Below are positions 27,884 to 35,525 of a stretch of 64,000 nucleotides of DNA, piece by piece; position 1 is the stretch's first letter; the number at the start of each line of letters is the position of its first letter. This DNA comes from Labrenzia sp. DG1229. Its GTDB lineage: Bacteria; Pseudomonadota; Alphaproteobacteria; Rhizobiales; Stappiaceae. Under the pieces are notes generated by a model. It made no database searches and was not told the DNA's origin. It saw only the letters and a list, made by a program, of their open reading frames with translations. Location: positions 424,333 to 488,332 of the forward strand of contig NZ_KI928919.1 in the NCBI RefSeq assembly GCF_000521215.1, read 5' to 3'. The position numbers and the translations under genes are program-made.

Positions 27884-28933
27884 ATGAGGTTTCGAGCAGC
27901 AATCAATGAAGACACAGACGCTTATAGGCGAGGTGTTGTACTTGGCCTAACGATGGCAGAGATACTTCTTCTGGTCGTCTTTTGCCTTCTGATTGCGACT
28001 GCGGCGATTTTTAAAAGAGATCAAAACAAGGCTTCTGAACTTCAAAATCAAATCAATCGACAAAATCTGCAAATCAAACAACAAAAAGCTCAGATTGAAA
28101 CAAGTATAAAAATTTCCCAATTTTCAGAGAAGCTTTTATCTCAACTGACGAGAGCAAAAAATATTGAAGATGATTGGCGAAAAATCGTAGCGTCAAAGAC
28201 GTTGGTTGATCGCCTTGAAAAAGAGGGCCTCAGCGCTGAAACGTTAATAAGCAAAGTAGAAACGCTGAAGGCAATCCAACCCATTCTGGAGAGTGATGCT
28301 TCAAGTGATGACCTAACCGCAGCAATCGAGCTGTCACATAAATTTAAGAGCGAAAGAGAGCTGCGCGGGTTAGAGGGCAAGTCGATCGTAGAAATCACCC
28401 GTCTCGCCGAAGTGGGGACTAACTTCGAAAACGACGATTCAGGTGATCATGATTGGCCGCCAATCATTATGTTAAGTGAGGCGGAAGAATATACGTTCGT
28501 CACTGGGAGTGCCGAGTTAAGTCAATCGTTTGAAGAAAAACTCTCCACCGACATCGCGCAGCAAGTCAATAGAATCGTTCGGCAATATGATGCGAATATA
28601 GTTGAAGTTATTGGCCACACGGATGAGCGTGCGCTGTCTCGAAAAGCTTCGAATCTAGATCGAAGACTCGCAGGTGCAATAACTGGCGCAGTTCCGATCG
28701 AAGCGCTTGTGGCTGCAGATAACACCGGGCTCGGTATGGCCAGAGCAGTCTCCGTCGCTCGAGTACTCAAGGCAGATCCTCGCTTGAAAGATGTAGTTGT
28801 TCTTCCTTTATCTGGTGGCCAACTCATCCTACCAGGTGACCAGCTTTCGACAGGGCAAAACCCTGGCGACGTTAAAAGTCGTCGTCGAATTGAGATTCGG
28901 ATTCGCCGCCCTGAACAACAAATCAAACCCTAA
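27884..28933 (+). CDS. MotB/ZorB-like protein: membrane helix, coiled coil, OmpA peptidoglycan-binding domain
   Basis: About 349 residues. A single N-terminal helix (about 18-43) reads GLTMAEILLLVVFCLLIATA, with one acidic residue (Glu26) at its start where MotB, TolR and ZorB carry the ion-binding Asp. A coiled coil follows (QNQINRQNLQIKQQKAQIE). The C-terminal 150 residues form an OmpA-like domain: VTGSAELSQSFEEKL, VEVIGHTDERALS, LGMARAVSVARVL and SRRRIEIRIRR. ATG 27884 starts 2 bases after the upstream stop; a GTG at 27842 would overlap. The gene pair with 26644 fits a stator-type complex bound to the cell wall. Confidence 0.75.
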   Translation: MRFRAAINEDTDAYRRGVVLGLTMAEILLLVVFCLLIATAAIFKRDQNKASELQNQINRQNLQIKQQKAQIETSIKISQFSEKLLSQLTRAKNIEDDWRKIVASKTLVDRLEKEGLSAETLISKVETLKAIQPILESDASSDDLTAAIELSHKFKSERELRGLEGKSIVEITRLAEVGTNFENDDSGDHDWPPIIMLSEAEEYTFVTGSAELSQSFEEKLSTDIAQQVNRIVRQYDANIVEVIGHTDERALSRKASNLDRRLAGAITGAVPIEALVAADNTGLGMARAVSVARVLKADPRLKDVVVLPLSGGQLILPGDQLSTGQNPGDVKSRRRIEIRIRRPEQQIKP

Positions 28934-28975
28934 TACCATCCATCATAGCAGGCGATAACTCATGGATCTTTGCCA

Positions 28976-29650
28976 ATGCCATCTCGAATTTTAGTCTCAT
29001 TGACCCTTCTCGCAATGTCGTTGCTGGCTTTACCTATTGCTATTGCCAATTCGGCTTCAGTGTCCATCGTTGACGGGGACACTATCGATGTTGACAGCAA
29101 ACGTATCCGACTCCATGGAATAGATGCGCCCGAAGCAGGGCAATCCTGCAAAAAAGCTGGCGGTGGCGAATGGCCATGTGGGCGTCGTGCCATCGAGGAA
29201 TTGGAGCAGCTAATCGGCGATGAAAGTCTAAATTGTAATGATCTTGGGACAGACGATTTCGGGAGAACCCTGAGTGTTTGTTACTTGGGACCGATTGACA
29301 TCAATGAAGTCATGGTTCGCAATGGCTTTGCTTGGTCATTTCGAAAATATGCGAGTGACTACAATGATGTTGAAGACCAGGCGCGTAAGGAACAATTGGG
29401 TGTCTGGCAAAGGACAACCCAAACTCCTTGGGAGTTTCGCGCTCGTCGTTGGGAAGTAGCCGAGCAATCTGCACCCGATGGCTGTCCTATCAAAGGTAAC
29501 ATTTCCCGCAATGGCCGCATTTACCACGCTCCGTGGTCTCCCTGGTACTCCCGAACCAAAATCGATACTTCAAAAGGAGAGCGCTGGTTCTGCGATGAGG
29601 CTGAGGCAACAAGTGCTGGTTGGCGCGCTCCCTTCTGGGGGAGCAGATGA
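28976..29650 (+). CDS. secreted thermonuclease (SNase) family protein
   Basis: A signal peptide (MPSRILVSLTLLAMSLLALP, cleavage near ANSAS) precedes an SNase domain. Catalytic landmarks are VSIVDGDTIDVDSKRIRLHG (Asp and Arg), GIDAPEAGQSC and DDFGRTLSVCYL (Arg). The C-terminus has an added region ending AGWRAPFWGSR, with paired cysteines, common in rhizobial exported SNases. Such enzymes degrade DNA or RNA outside the cytoplasm with Ca2+. It follows the membrane operon by 42 bases on the same strand, so it might be part of it, but SNase genes are frequent stand-alone island cargo. ATG 28976 is chosen over the TTG two codons upstream. Confidence 0.85.
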   Translation: MPSRILVSLTLLAMSLLALPIAIANSASVSIVDGDTIDVDSKRIRLHGIDAPEAGQSCKKAGGGEWPCGRRAIEELEQLIGDESLNCNDLGTDDFGRTLSVCYLGPIDINEVMVRNGFAWSFRKYASDYNDVEDQARKEQLGVWQRTTQTPWEFRARRWEVAEQSAPDGCPIKGNISRNGRIYHAPWSPWYSRTKIDTSKGERWFCDEAEATSAGWRAPFWGSR

Positions 29651-29691
29651 GCCGACTTATACGTTCAGTAGACATCCATGATCCTTGGTCT

Positions 29692-29880
29692 TGACCCCTG
29701 AACCTGGTCCGAATTTACTGCGAATTTTTTGGGTACATTTCTAGTCAGATCGGGGTGTCCCGATGCCGAAGAAACTGATTTCAGATGAGCAGGTCGCGTT
29801 TGCGTAGAGGCAAGCGGAATCTGGCGTGAAAATTGGCGAGATTTGCTGGAAGATGGGTATTGCCGACGCAAGGTTCTATC
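29692..29880 (+). mobile_element. fragment of an IS3-type element (left end and OrfA start)
   Basis: TGACCCCTGAACCTGGTC looks like an IS terminal repeat. It is followed by an OrfA start (ATG at 29763; MPKKLISDEQVAFA) in which a TAG interrupts the reading before RQAESGVKIGEICWKMGIAD, the typical N-terminal helix-turn-helix of IS3 OrfA proteins. The similarity ends at about ARFY (29875), where SNase-like sequence resumes. About 190 bases remain of an element that would have been over 1 kb. Confidence 0.7.
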
Positions 29881-29883
29881 CAT

Positions 29884-30205
29884 AGAAGACACGGTCAAGT
29901 GCAATTGGGTGAACATGCGTGCGTTGGGTGACGATACGCCAAACAAGTACGGTTTCGATACACCGGAGATCTACAGTCCGAAATGTCAACAAGAACTTGA
30001 ATTGGGCCGAGCGGCGAAGTCGAGAATGCAGGAATTGATAAGCCAGCCAGGAGTGAAAGTGAAAGACTCCGGAGTTCGCGATCGATACCAGCGCCCTTTG
30101 GTTTGGGTTATTCTGCCAAGTGGACGAACGGCTGGCACTGTTCTCGTGTCTGAAGGGCATGCGCGAATCTGGATGCCCGGATATCGCGGCAACTGGTGCA
30201 ACTAG
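29884..30205 (+). pseudogene. 5'-truncated SNase-like nuclease gene
   Basis: The frame reads DTVKCNWVNMRALGDDTPNK, GFDTPEIYSPKCQQELELGR, VRDRYQRPLVWVILPSGRTA and HARIWMPGYRGNWC, the body of a rhizobial-type SNase. The signal peptide and the first catalytic Asp (expected in DGDTV) are missing, cut exactly where the IS fragment ends. The listed ATG upstream lies in IS sequence. I infer an inactive second nuclease gene, related in fold but not a recent duplicate of the 28976 gene. Confidence 0.75.
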
Positions 30206-30212
30206 GTTGAGC

Positions 30213-30527
30213 TTACTTCTTAGAGCTTTGTTTTAGTTCATCAATCGTTTTTTGAAGCCTCGCCAATGCGTATTTTGCCTGGTCTTTGCCGTGCGGATTG
30301 CAGGTGTCATTCTTAGCACTCGTCGGTGCGTTTGCTTGAAGGCGACAGCGCTCACGCATCTCTTTGATTGCTCCGGGTGTCGTGAAATAGCGTCGGCCAA
30401 TTCTTTCCAACTGTAAATTGCCACGCTCTGCTTCGGCGACAAGTGTCGCCGGTTTGATGTGTCCCCGGAATAAGATTTCGCAAGCCTCCTTCAGAGTTAT
30501 TGGGGTGTCATCATCCCAGTCGTTCAC
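30213..30527 (-). CDS. excisionase-like helix-turn-helix protein
   Basis: About 104 residues. The N-terminal part (PITLKEACEILFRGHIKPAT, LERIGRRYFTTPGAIKEM) is a helix-turn-helix_17-like fold as in excisionases and AlpA regulators, followed by a basic coiled tail ending in KKQSSKK-like lysines. GTG 30527 is chosen because AAAGGA lies 8 bases before it, inside the end of the upstream gene whose stop is at 30532. It forms a two-gene unit with that gene and probably regulates or directs excision of an element. Confidence 0.7.
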   Translation of the reverse strand: MNDWDDDTPITLKEACEILFRGHIKPATLVAEAERGNLQLERIGRRYFTTPGAIKEMRERCRLQANAPTSAKNDTCNPHGKDQAKYALARLQKTIDELKQSSKK

Positions 30528-30531
30528 AGAA

Positions 30532-30717
30532 CTAGTCCTTTGTCGCTCGCGAATTTTCCAACTGCTTATTCTCGTATTCTTCAATCAGGGACAGATTGAA
30601 ACGATAAAGTTTTCCTATTCGAAAATGCGGCACTTCACCTTTCTTGCAGAGATTACGAATTGCGTTCGATGAAACGGACCAACGCTCGGCTAAGTCTTCT
30701 GTTTTCAATATCTTCAT
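30532..30717 (-). CDS. small MerR/excisionase-type DNA-binding protein
   Basis: A 61-residue protein (MKILKTEDLAERWSVSSNAI, KGEVPHFRIGKLYRFN) with the winged helix-turn-helix_17 fold of phage excisionases: first helix-turn-helix, then the wing sequence HFRIGKLYRF. The next gene starts 4 bases after its stop. The IS630-type element ends only about 18 bases upstream of its ATG, so its original promoter has been separated and expression may now depend on the IS. Confidence 0.75.
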   Translation of the reverse strand: MKILKTEDLAERWSVSSNAIRNLCKKGEVPHFRIGKLYRFNLSLIEEYENKQLENSRATKD

Positions 30718-30734
30718 TGAAGTTCCGTTAGTTA

Positions 30735-31898
30735 TACCAACCGTCATAATTCAGAACCGATGCGCCCAATCTCGTAGTCCGATGGACATGATGGTCCAGG
30801 GTTGGTCAATTACCCTGTTCCATGCGCGGCAACAGATATCGACGATTTGTTCGTAGGATTTGAAGATCCGGTTTGACAGCCAGTTGTCCCTGATGAACTG
30901 CCAGAGGTTCTCGACCGGGTTCAATTCGGGAGACCTCGGCGGCAATGGTAGAAGCGTGATGTTGTCGGGGATTTCGAGTTTGCCCGATGTATGCCATCCA
31001 GCCTGGTCGAGGATGACGACGGCATGAGCTCCTGGAGCGACCTGCGACGAGATTTCTTCAATGTGCAACTGCATGGCCGCCGTGTTGCATTTGGGAAGGA
31101 CCAGTGCAGCTCCGACGCCACGTGCCGGGCAGATGGCCCCAAATATCCAGGCTGACTTTGTCCGCTGATCCTTGGGGGCACGTGGTCGTGTCCCGCGTTT
31201 GGCCCATCGCCTTGTGAGTTTGGTTTTCTGCCCCACGCGTGCCTCATCCTGAAACCAAACCTCTACAGAGGTGTTGCTTTCAAGCCGATTGCGGATTTCC
31301 GCCAGTTCGGTTGGGAAGCTTTTTTAAAATCCTCGACGGCAAACTCGTTTTGCGCCGGATGCTGCGGGCGGGCGGTCAAACGCCGATATCCAGCATTCTT
31401 CAACTCTCGCGATACGGTACACTCGTCAATAGCAATGCCAAATTCGGACAGGATCCACGCGGCCAGATCCTTCAGGCGCCAACGCACCACTGCGTCCACC
31501 GAGGGATACGGGCCGCGTTCGACAATCTCGATCAACGCACGCCGCTGCTGCTCGTCAAGTTTTGAGGGGCGACCGGCCTTGGGAGCATCCTTCAAACCAT
31601 CGGGACCAGATGCATTGAAACGCAACACCCAATCCCGAATGATCTGAAGCGTCACACCGCCCGTGCGGGCCGCGTCCGTACGGCTCCCGCCATCATAGAT
31701 AACGGCCAGTGAAAGTAACCGGCGTGTCTGTTTGGCATCCCGGCAATGCTTCGCCAACTGGCGAAGGTCGCATCCGTCAAAGTCATTTCGAAGCGAAATC
31801 GCGGCTCCCATGGCAAACTCCTCTCGTTTGCCATCTGGAATCATATTCGCGCCAAAACGGGAAGCCCAAACATGAGTCACTTCATCTGATGGTTGGTA
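30735..31898 (-). mobile_element. IS630-family insertion sequence
   Basis: About 1.16 kb with terminal repeats TACCAACCGTCA at the left and TACCAACCATCA at the right (read inward). TA follows the rule of IS630/Tc1 target choice: TA occurs immediately before the left end, while the right flank is less clear, so the outer ends are approximate. It carries a two-frame transposase gene. It sits directly upstream of the excisionase-like gene at 30717. Confidence 0.8.
30751..31811 (-). CDS. IS630-family transposase, two overlapping frames
   Basis: The N-terminal frame (ATG 31811, with AGAGGAG 6 bases upstream) carries helix-turn-helix domains (GGVTLQIIRDWVLRFNASGP, KDLAAWILSEFGIAIDECTV) and ends at 31263. 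The second frame (to 30751) holds the DDE core: AVVILDQAGWHTS (D) and RSPELNPVENLWQFIRDN (E), while the first Asp lies in WFQDEARVG read from the -1 frame. The switch is needed in the six-A run at 31320-31325 (minus strand), where a -1 slip turns KKAS into KKSFPTEL. IS630 relatives use such slippage, so it may be programmed rather than a mutation. Confidence 0.85.
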
Positions 31899-32153
31899 TT
31901 ACAGGTCCGGACTCCTCAAAATGGCGCGTGCCATTTCCCGTCTTCCGAAGTATGATTCCAGACATTGCTTTCGCGTATTTACTCTACGCATTTCTCAAAG
32001 CCAACAGCCCTGATAGTTCGCAAACGTCCTTTTGTTTGAACCTTGCAGTTGTTTTCTTTTGGGAAGCCACGCAAATATTCAATTATAAGTTTTGTTTTTG
32101 GTTGCAATTGCGATGATTTGCACCCATCCTATCTCAATACTAGGGAGGTGAAA

Positions 32154-32300
32154 TTGAAAAAGACAGCAGCACTTTTGATCAGTATTGCATTCATATTGGG
32201 TAACGTTGCAACCGCTCATTCACATGGTGGCGGATGCAGAAAAGACAGTCCAAGAGGCCAGTGCTGTCACGCCGGAAGCAAGCCATACCACTGTCATTAA
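32154..32300 (+). CDS. small exported His/Cys-rich protein
   Basis: A 48-residue protein beginning at TTG 32154, with GGGAGGTG only 3-4 bases upstream. A signal peptide (KKTAALLISIAFILGNVATA) is followed by a short mature part rich in His and Cys: HSHGGGCRKDSPRGQCCHAG and a terminal YHCH. This resembles the YHYH-type short domain found in many exported alphaproteobacterial proteins, probably metal binding. A GTG two codons upstream is another possible start. Confidence 0.7.
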   Translation: MKKTAALLISIAFILGNVATAHSHGGGCRKDSPRGQCCHAGSKPYHCH

Positions 32301-32339
32301 TTGGGGTGCTCTCTCAGCAAAGAGGCAGCAAGCAACCGA

Positions 32340-32576
32340 ATGAATGATTTTTCAAAACACCAGACTATCGTAGTAGTTACGGCTGAGTGGGATGAGGAAG
32401 CCTCTGTTTGGGTGGCAACAAGTGAAGATGAAAAAATCGGGCTTGTAACAGAAGCGCCTACTTTGGATGAGCTGAAGGATAGGGTTCTGACTGTATTGCC
32501 GAACTTAATTCAAGATAACTTGTCTGACGAGAAAGGTCTAGAAATCAAGCGGATGCGGGTAAGCGTCAATTGCTAA
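32340..32576 (+). CDS. DUF1902 family protein
   Basis: A 78-residue protein with the DUF1902 pattern: TAEWDEEASVWVATSEDEKI and GLVTEAPTLDELKDRVLTVL. The fold is like the HicB antitoxin partial RNase H fold. DUF1902 genes are often found alone or beside small toxins in mobile DNA; no HicA-like partner is visible here. It starts 40 bases after the small His/Cys-rich gene, at ATG 32340, with a weak ribosome-binding site. Confidence 0.8.
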   Translation: MNDFSKHQTIVVVTAEWDEEASVWVATSEDEKIGLVTEAPTLDELKDRVLTVLPNLIQDNLSDEKGLEIKRMRVSVNC

Positions 32577-32606
32577 TTCGAGATCTAAAGAGATGAAACC
32601 CTTGAA

Positions 32607-32840
32607 TTAGCTGTGAGCTTGAGCCAAGGCGTTAATCTGATCTTCAATTACAACAGGATAACCACGAAATACTCGGGGAACATTCCGGTGCGACGACATC
32701 CATGCACTATCACCAGCAACCACCAACCGCTCCCCGCTATGATCGTTCCAAGCGAATACTGAACCCCGCCCACTAGGAAGGGAGAGTGACTCGGCAAGTG
32801 CGGTGGCCGCCGCCATAGCTTTTTTGTGGCTTTCAGACAT
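32607..32840 (-). CDS. 77-residue hypothetical protein paired with a trypsin-like protease
   Basis: The start codon (32840) overlaps the end of the upstream protease gene by 8 bases, so the two are translationally coupled. The sequence has an Ala-rich helix (KKAMAAATALAESLSLPSGR) and a beta-like second half (RLVVAGDSAWMSSHRNVPRV). No family recognised. A partner or substrate role for the protease is inferred from the overlap alone. Confidence 0.6.
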   Translation of the reverse strand: MSESHKKAMAAATALAESLSLPSGRGSVFAWNDHSGERLVVAGDSAWMSSHRNVPRVFRGYPVVIEDQINALAQAHS

Positions 32841-33948
32841 GATGTCCCGACACGATCTCTACCGACAATTTTTTCATAATCTCTGGCAGAGGTAAAATGA
32901 ATGATAATCCTCTTTGTTCATTTCCGGCAAATACCAAACCAACGGCTACCGATCTTCCATTGCCATCGTCTGCCACGACCAACGAACCGGAGTCTCCAGG
33001 CTTCGAGAATGGCATCCCACTGTCGCCAACCACAACAAAAACAGTTTCGAAAAAAACCGTTTTACGAATTCCATACTCCGCTACATGATACTGAACAGGT
33101 ACGGGCGAAGCAGATTGGGCGACAATAGTCCCCTTAGTAAATCCCGTCGTTCTGCCGAACTTCTTAACACGCATTGATGGCGTAGGTGTGGCAACGTCTG
33201 GAGGGGTATCAAACACTGTCCCTTGGAATGATGTAACTTTGTCGATGTCTGCTAAACGAAATAGGCTTACGTCCCAATTAACGTCGATCTTAATGTTTTC
33301 TGGTATGCCATCGTTTATCGGTAACAAACGATCGTGCCTTCCAATCGTGAAAGGGTCGCATGCGGCTTCGGTGGCATCAAGCGGCCCCGGTGCCAAGATC
33401 GGCAAGCCGGGCATAGCATTATTGCAAGCCCCTGCTACATGGTTGTTGGTCATTCCATAATAAACACCATTTTGATCTCGGACTATAAGACCCAAAGTCC
33501 CTGCACCTACACAATGCGCCGGGAATATCGATGAACCGCAGGTATAGCGACCTGCTCTCAGGTTGAAAGGGTGAGGATTTTGAGGAGGTGGCGGGTTTCC
33601 CTTGACCTGAGCAACGCCGCCCTGGATGTATTCGATGGTGATGCCGTCCATGTGGAAGGGAAGTATCTTTTCGTCGGCTTTGCTAACTTTGCCATGAGTG
33701 AAGATAACAACCTTCTTGTCACTCTCGTTGTAACCAACGAGGTTAATAGATTTTTTTCTTAGAATTTGCTCTACGGCCTGAGCTCGAAACGCGTCCTCAC
33801 CGGTTGAGAACCCATCTTGTTCGCTTTCAAACGCCTCTTCTAAAGGCACTTTGTCAAAAAGATTGTGCCTTTTTGCCCACGCTAAAACACCTTCGGCCAA
33901 TGTTTTCGCCGATTGCGGTTTTGCATCACTTGCTTGGTCATCTTGCAT
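32833..33948 (-). CDS. trypsin-like serine protease, NAL1-like
   Basis: A 371-residue cytoplasmic protein without signal peptide. The N-terminal third (about 1-110) is unfamiliar; the rest is a trypsin-like fold with a complete triad: His in MTNNHVAGACNN, Asp in DVNWDVSLFRL and Ser in SKPGDSGSLVVAD. The HxxGxxN-type arrangement and KPGDSGSLV resemble the NAL1-type peptidases and bacterial conflict-system proteases. It is AT-rich and lies in island cargo, overlapping the small 32607 gene. An intracellular protease with a dedicated partner is reminiscent of defence modules, but no regulator (CHAT, NTPase) is seen. ATG 33948. Confidence 0.8.
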   Translation of the reverse strand: MQDDQASDAKPQSAKTLAEGVLAWAKRHNLFDKVPLEEAFESEQDGFSTGEDAFRAQAVEQILRKKSINLVGYNESDKKVVIFTHGKVSKADEKILPFHMDGITIEYIQGGVAQVKGNPPPPQNPHPFNLRAGRYTCGSSIFPAHCVGAGTLGLIVRDQNGVYYGMTNNHVAGACNNAMPGLPILAPGPLDATEAACDPFTIGRHDRLLPINDGIPENIKIDVNWDVSLFRLADIDKVTSFQGTVFDTPPDVATPTPSMRVKKFGRTTGFTKGTIVAQSASPVPVQYHVAEYGIRKTVFFETVFVVVGDSGMPFSKPGDSGSLVVADDGNGRSVAVGLVFAGNEQRGLSFILPLPEIMKKLSVEIVSGHHV

Positions 33949-34117
33949 ACGCTTTGCCCTGTTCAGTCCGGTACAACTTTGGCGAGTTGCGGCTGGGAGT
34001 CAAGAACATGTGCCGCTTGAGTTCATTCCGACCAAAGTTTCGCGGCAAGCCTCGTTAAAATGAACATAAGCCAACCAACCGCGAGTATTCGGCACTGCCC
34101 GACAACCAAAGCCTTAC

Positions 34118-34405
34118 CTATCCAAACGAAAGTAATTTGCCTTTCTCCTGGCCATCCCACTTTATTGGCCCTGGTAGCCCTGTGAGCTTCCCGTTTTTAG
34201 CAGGGCTACCCTTAATCTGAGTAAGGGTAACTTCTAAAGCTGATCGGCTGAAAATTAAGCCGATTTGGGCACGCGTAACTTTCGTGAGTTCCGATCGGTT
34301 TTGCTTTGCCTCGGCAATGGCTTCAGCGATATCTAGTTTTGCTAAGTTCTGACAGCCAATGTCTTTCGCAGTCTTCTCGCTGCACCCCGCATTCTGGCCG
34401 AATGC
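34118..34405 (-). pseudogene. decayed terminase-small-subunit-like fragment
   Basis: A minus-strand frame without a start codon reads GCSEKTAKDIGCQNLAKLDI followed by AEAIAEAKQNRSELTKVTRA. The pattern (GxSEKTAxxIGxxNLxKxxIAEAIAEA) is that of phage terminase small subunits (typically AGYSEKTA...GSxNLxKPxI). The upstream part lies in another frame (KHSARMRG), implying a frameshift, and the 5' end is missing. The frame ends at TAG 34118. If right, it ties this element to phage DNA packaging, as in phage satellites. Confidence 0.5.
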
Positions 34406-34619
34406 TTATCACACAAAAATTTTGAATTTTTGGAGAAACACGCAAAAAGATGGCTAATTTTGTGCTGCTTGCGCACAATTCGTGTATTTTGACAAATAGA
34501 ATGCCTCAAATCTTCAAAATAAGAGTCACTGGCGCGCATTCTGGGCTCTTCCGGTGTTCGGCCTACCTAAAAATTCCTATCGCGCGCCCAGCGCACCTTA
34601 GATTGGCTCCCTTCAACTA

Positions 34620-35525
34620 TCACGCAGCGCCCTTGTCCAGACCGTCATTCACGCCCATCCGTTCTCTAACTTCGTTTACGATGTCCTGAGGGATGACACA
34701 GCCGGGATGTTCGGGTGGATGATCGTCAGACCACGCTGGGGTATACCGCCACTCAGCTGCCTGACCGGAGAACCAGCGCTCCAGTTTTGAAACCACGGCG
34801 GCGCGGCTTGCGTGATTGTGGTTTAAGAGCTGGATCGTGTCTTGAGCATTTGGCGTTTGAGCTTTGGAGTTTTCATTGCCACCAACATCCGGCGCAGGCT
34901 GATCGGCCCAGCGCTCTTGGTTAAGCCATGTGGCGGGGTTGCACCAAGAACGGTCTGCGGGCTTGGTAAGGACGTACTGTTGCAATCCGGTCTTGAGGGT
35001 TTCGAGATCGGTTTTTTTGATCACGGTTTTGAACGCTTTGAGGGCTGCCCCCCGGCCTACCTTGTGTGGATAGTCCGCATACCATTCCTCGAACTGCTCT
35101 TCACTGGATGGGTATTTTGGTTTTGAAGGCTGAACTTCATCAACATTTTCCCCGCGCGTTTCTGCCTCTGTCTCTCCCTCTGTCTCTGTCTCTCGCGAGC
35201 GCGCGAAGGCTAGCGGCTTGCTAGCATCTTGCTCCACATTGCGTAGCTCTTGATTTTCAATGAGAAATCCGAAGTCGAACAAAACTTGAAGATCAGGCTC
35301 ATCATTTGCATTGATGCGCTTCGCAACCCATCTCGCATCCATCGGAATACGGTTACCGGAGCGGGATGCTAGCAACCAGATAGCAATGAGATGCCACTTG
35401 CTGATATCGGGCAAACAGCCGAATTCGTAATCGTCCAAAAGTTCGTTGTAGAGTTTGATCCAAGGCGGATTTCGATCCTTGTAATGCTGGAATTTGTCGA
35501 AGTTTTTGACGCTGAAAGTTCTCAT
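34620..35525 (-). CDS. phage/satellite replication protein (DnaT/replisome-organiser-like)
   Basis: About 301 residues from ATG 35525, overlapping the helicase stop by 4 bases (ATGA). The N-terminal domain (FSVKNFDKFQHYKDRNPPWI, WHLIAIWLLASRSGNRIP) resembles the winged-helix front of phage replication initiators. A Glu/Thr-rich linker (RSRETETEGETEAETRG) follows, then EEWYADYPHKVGRGAALKAF, a DnaT-like motif seen in helicase loaders and phage replication proteins. Together with the DnaB-like helicase it would start replication of the excised element. Alternative start MLRRN at 35576 lies within the helicase gene and is less likely. Confidence 0.75.
   Translation of the reverse strand: MRTFSVKNFDKFQHYKDRNPPWIKLYNELLDDYEFGCLPDISKWHLIAIWLLASRSGNRIPMDARWVAKRINANDEPDLQVLFDFGFLIENQELRNVEQDASKPLAFARSRETETEGETEAETRGENVDEVQPSKPKYPSSEEQFEEWYADYPHKVGRGAALKAFKTVIKKTDLETLKTGLQQYVLTKPADRSWCNPATWLNQERWADQPAPDVGGNENSKAQTPNAQDTIQLLNHNHASRAAVVSKLERWFSGQAAEWRYTPAWSDDHPPEHPGCVIPQDIVNEVRERMGVNDGLDKGAA

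Noticed and set aside
30734..31900. Exact TA duplication for the IS630 element
   Set aside because: A TA is clear at the left end but the right flank is ambiguous, so I do not claim a precise target duplication.
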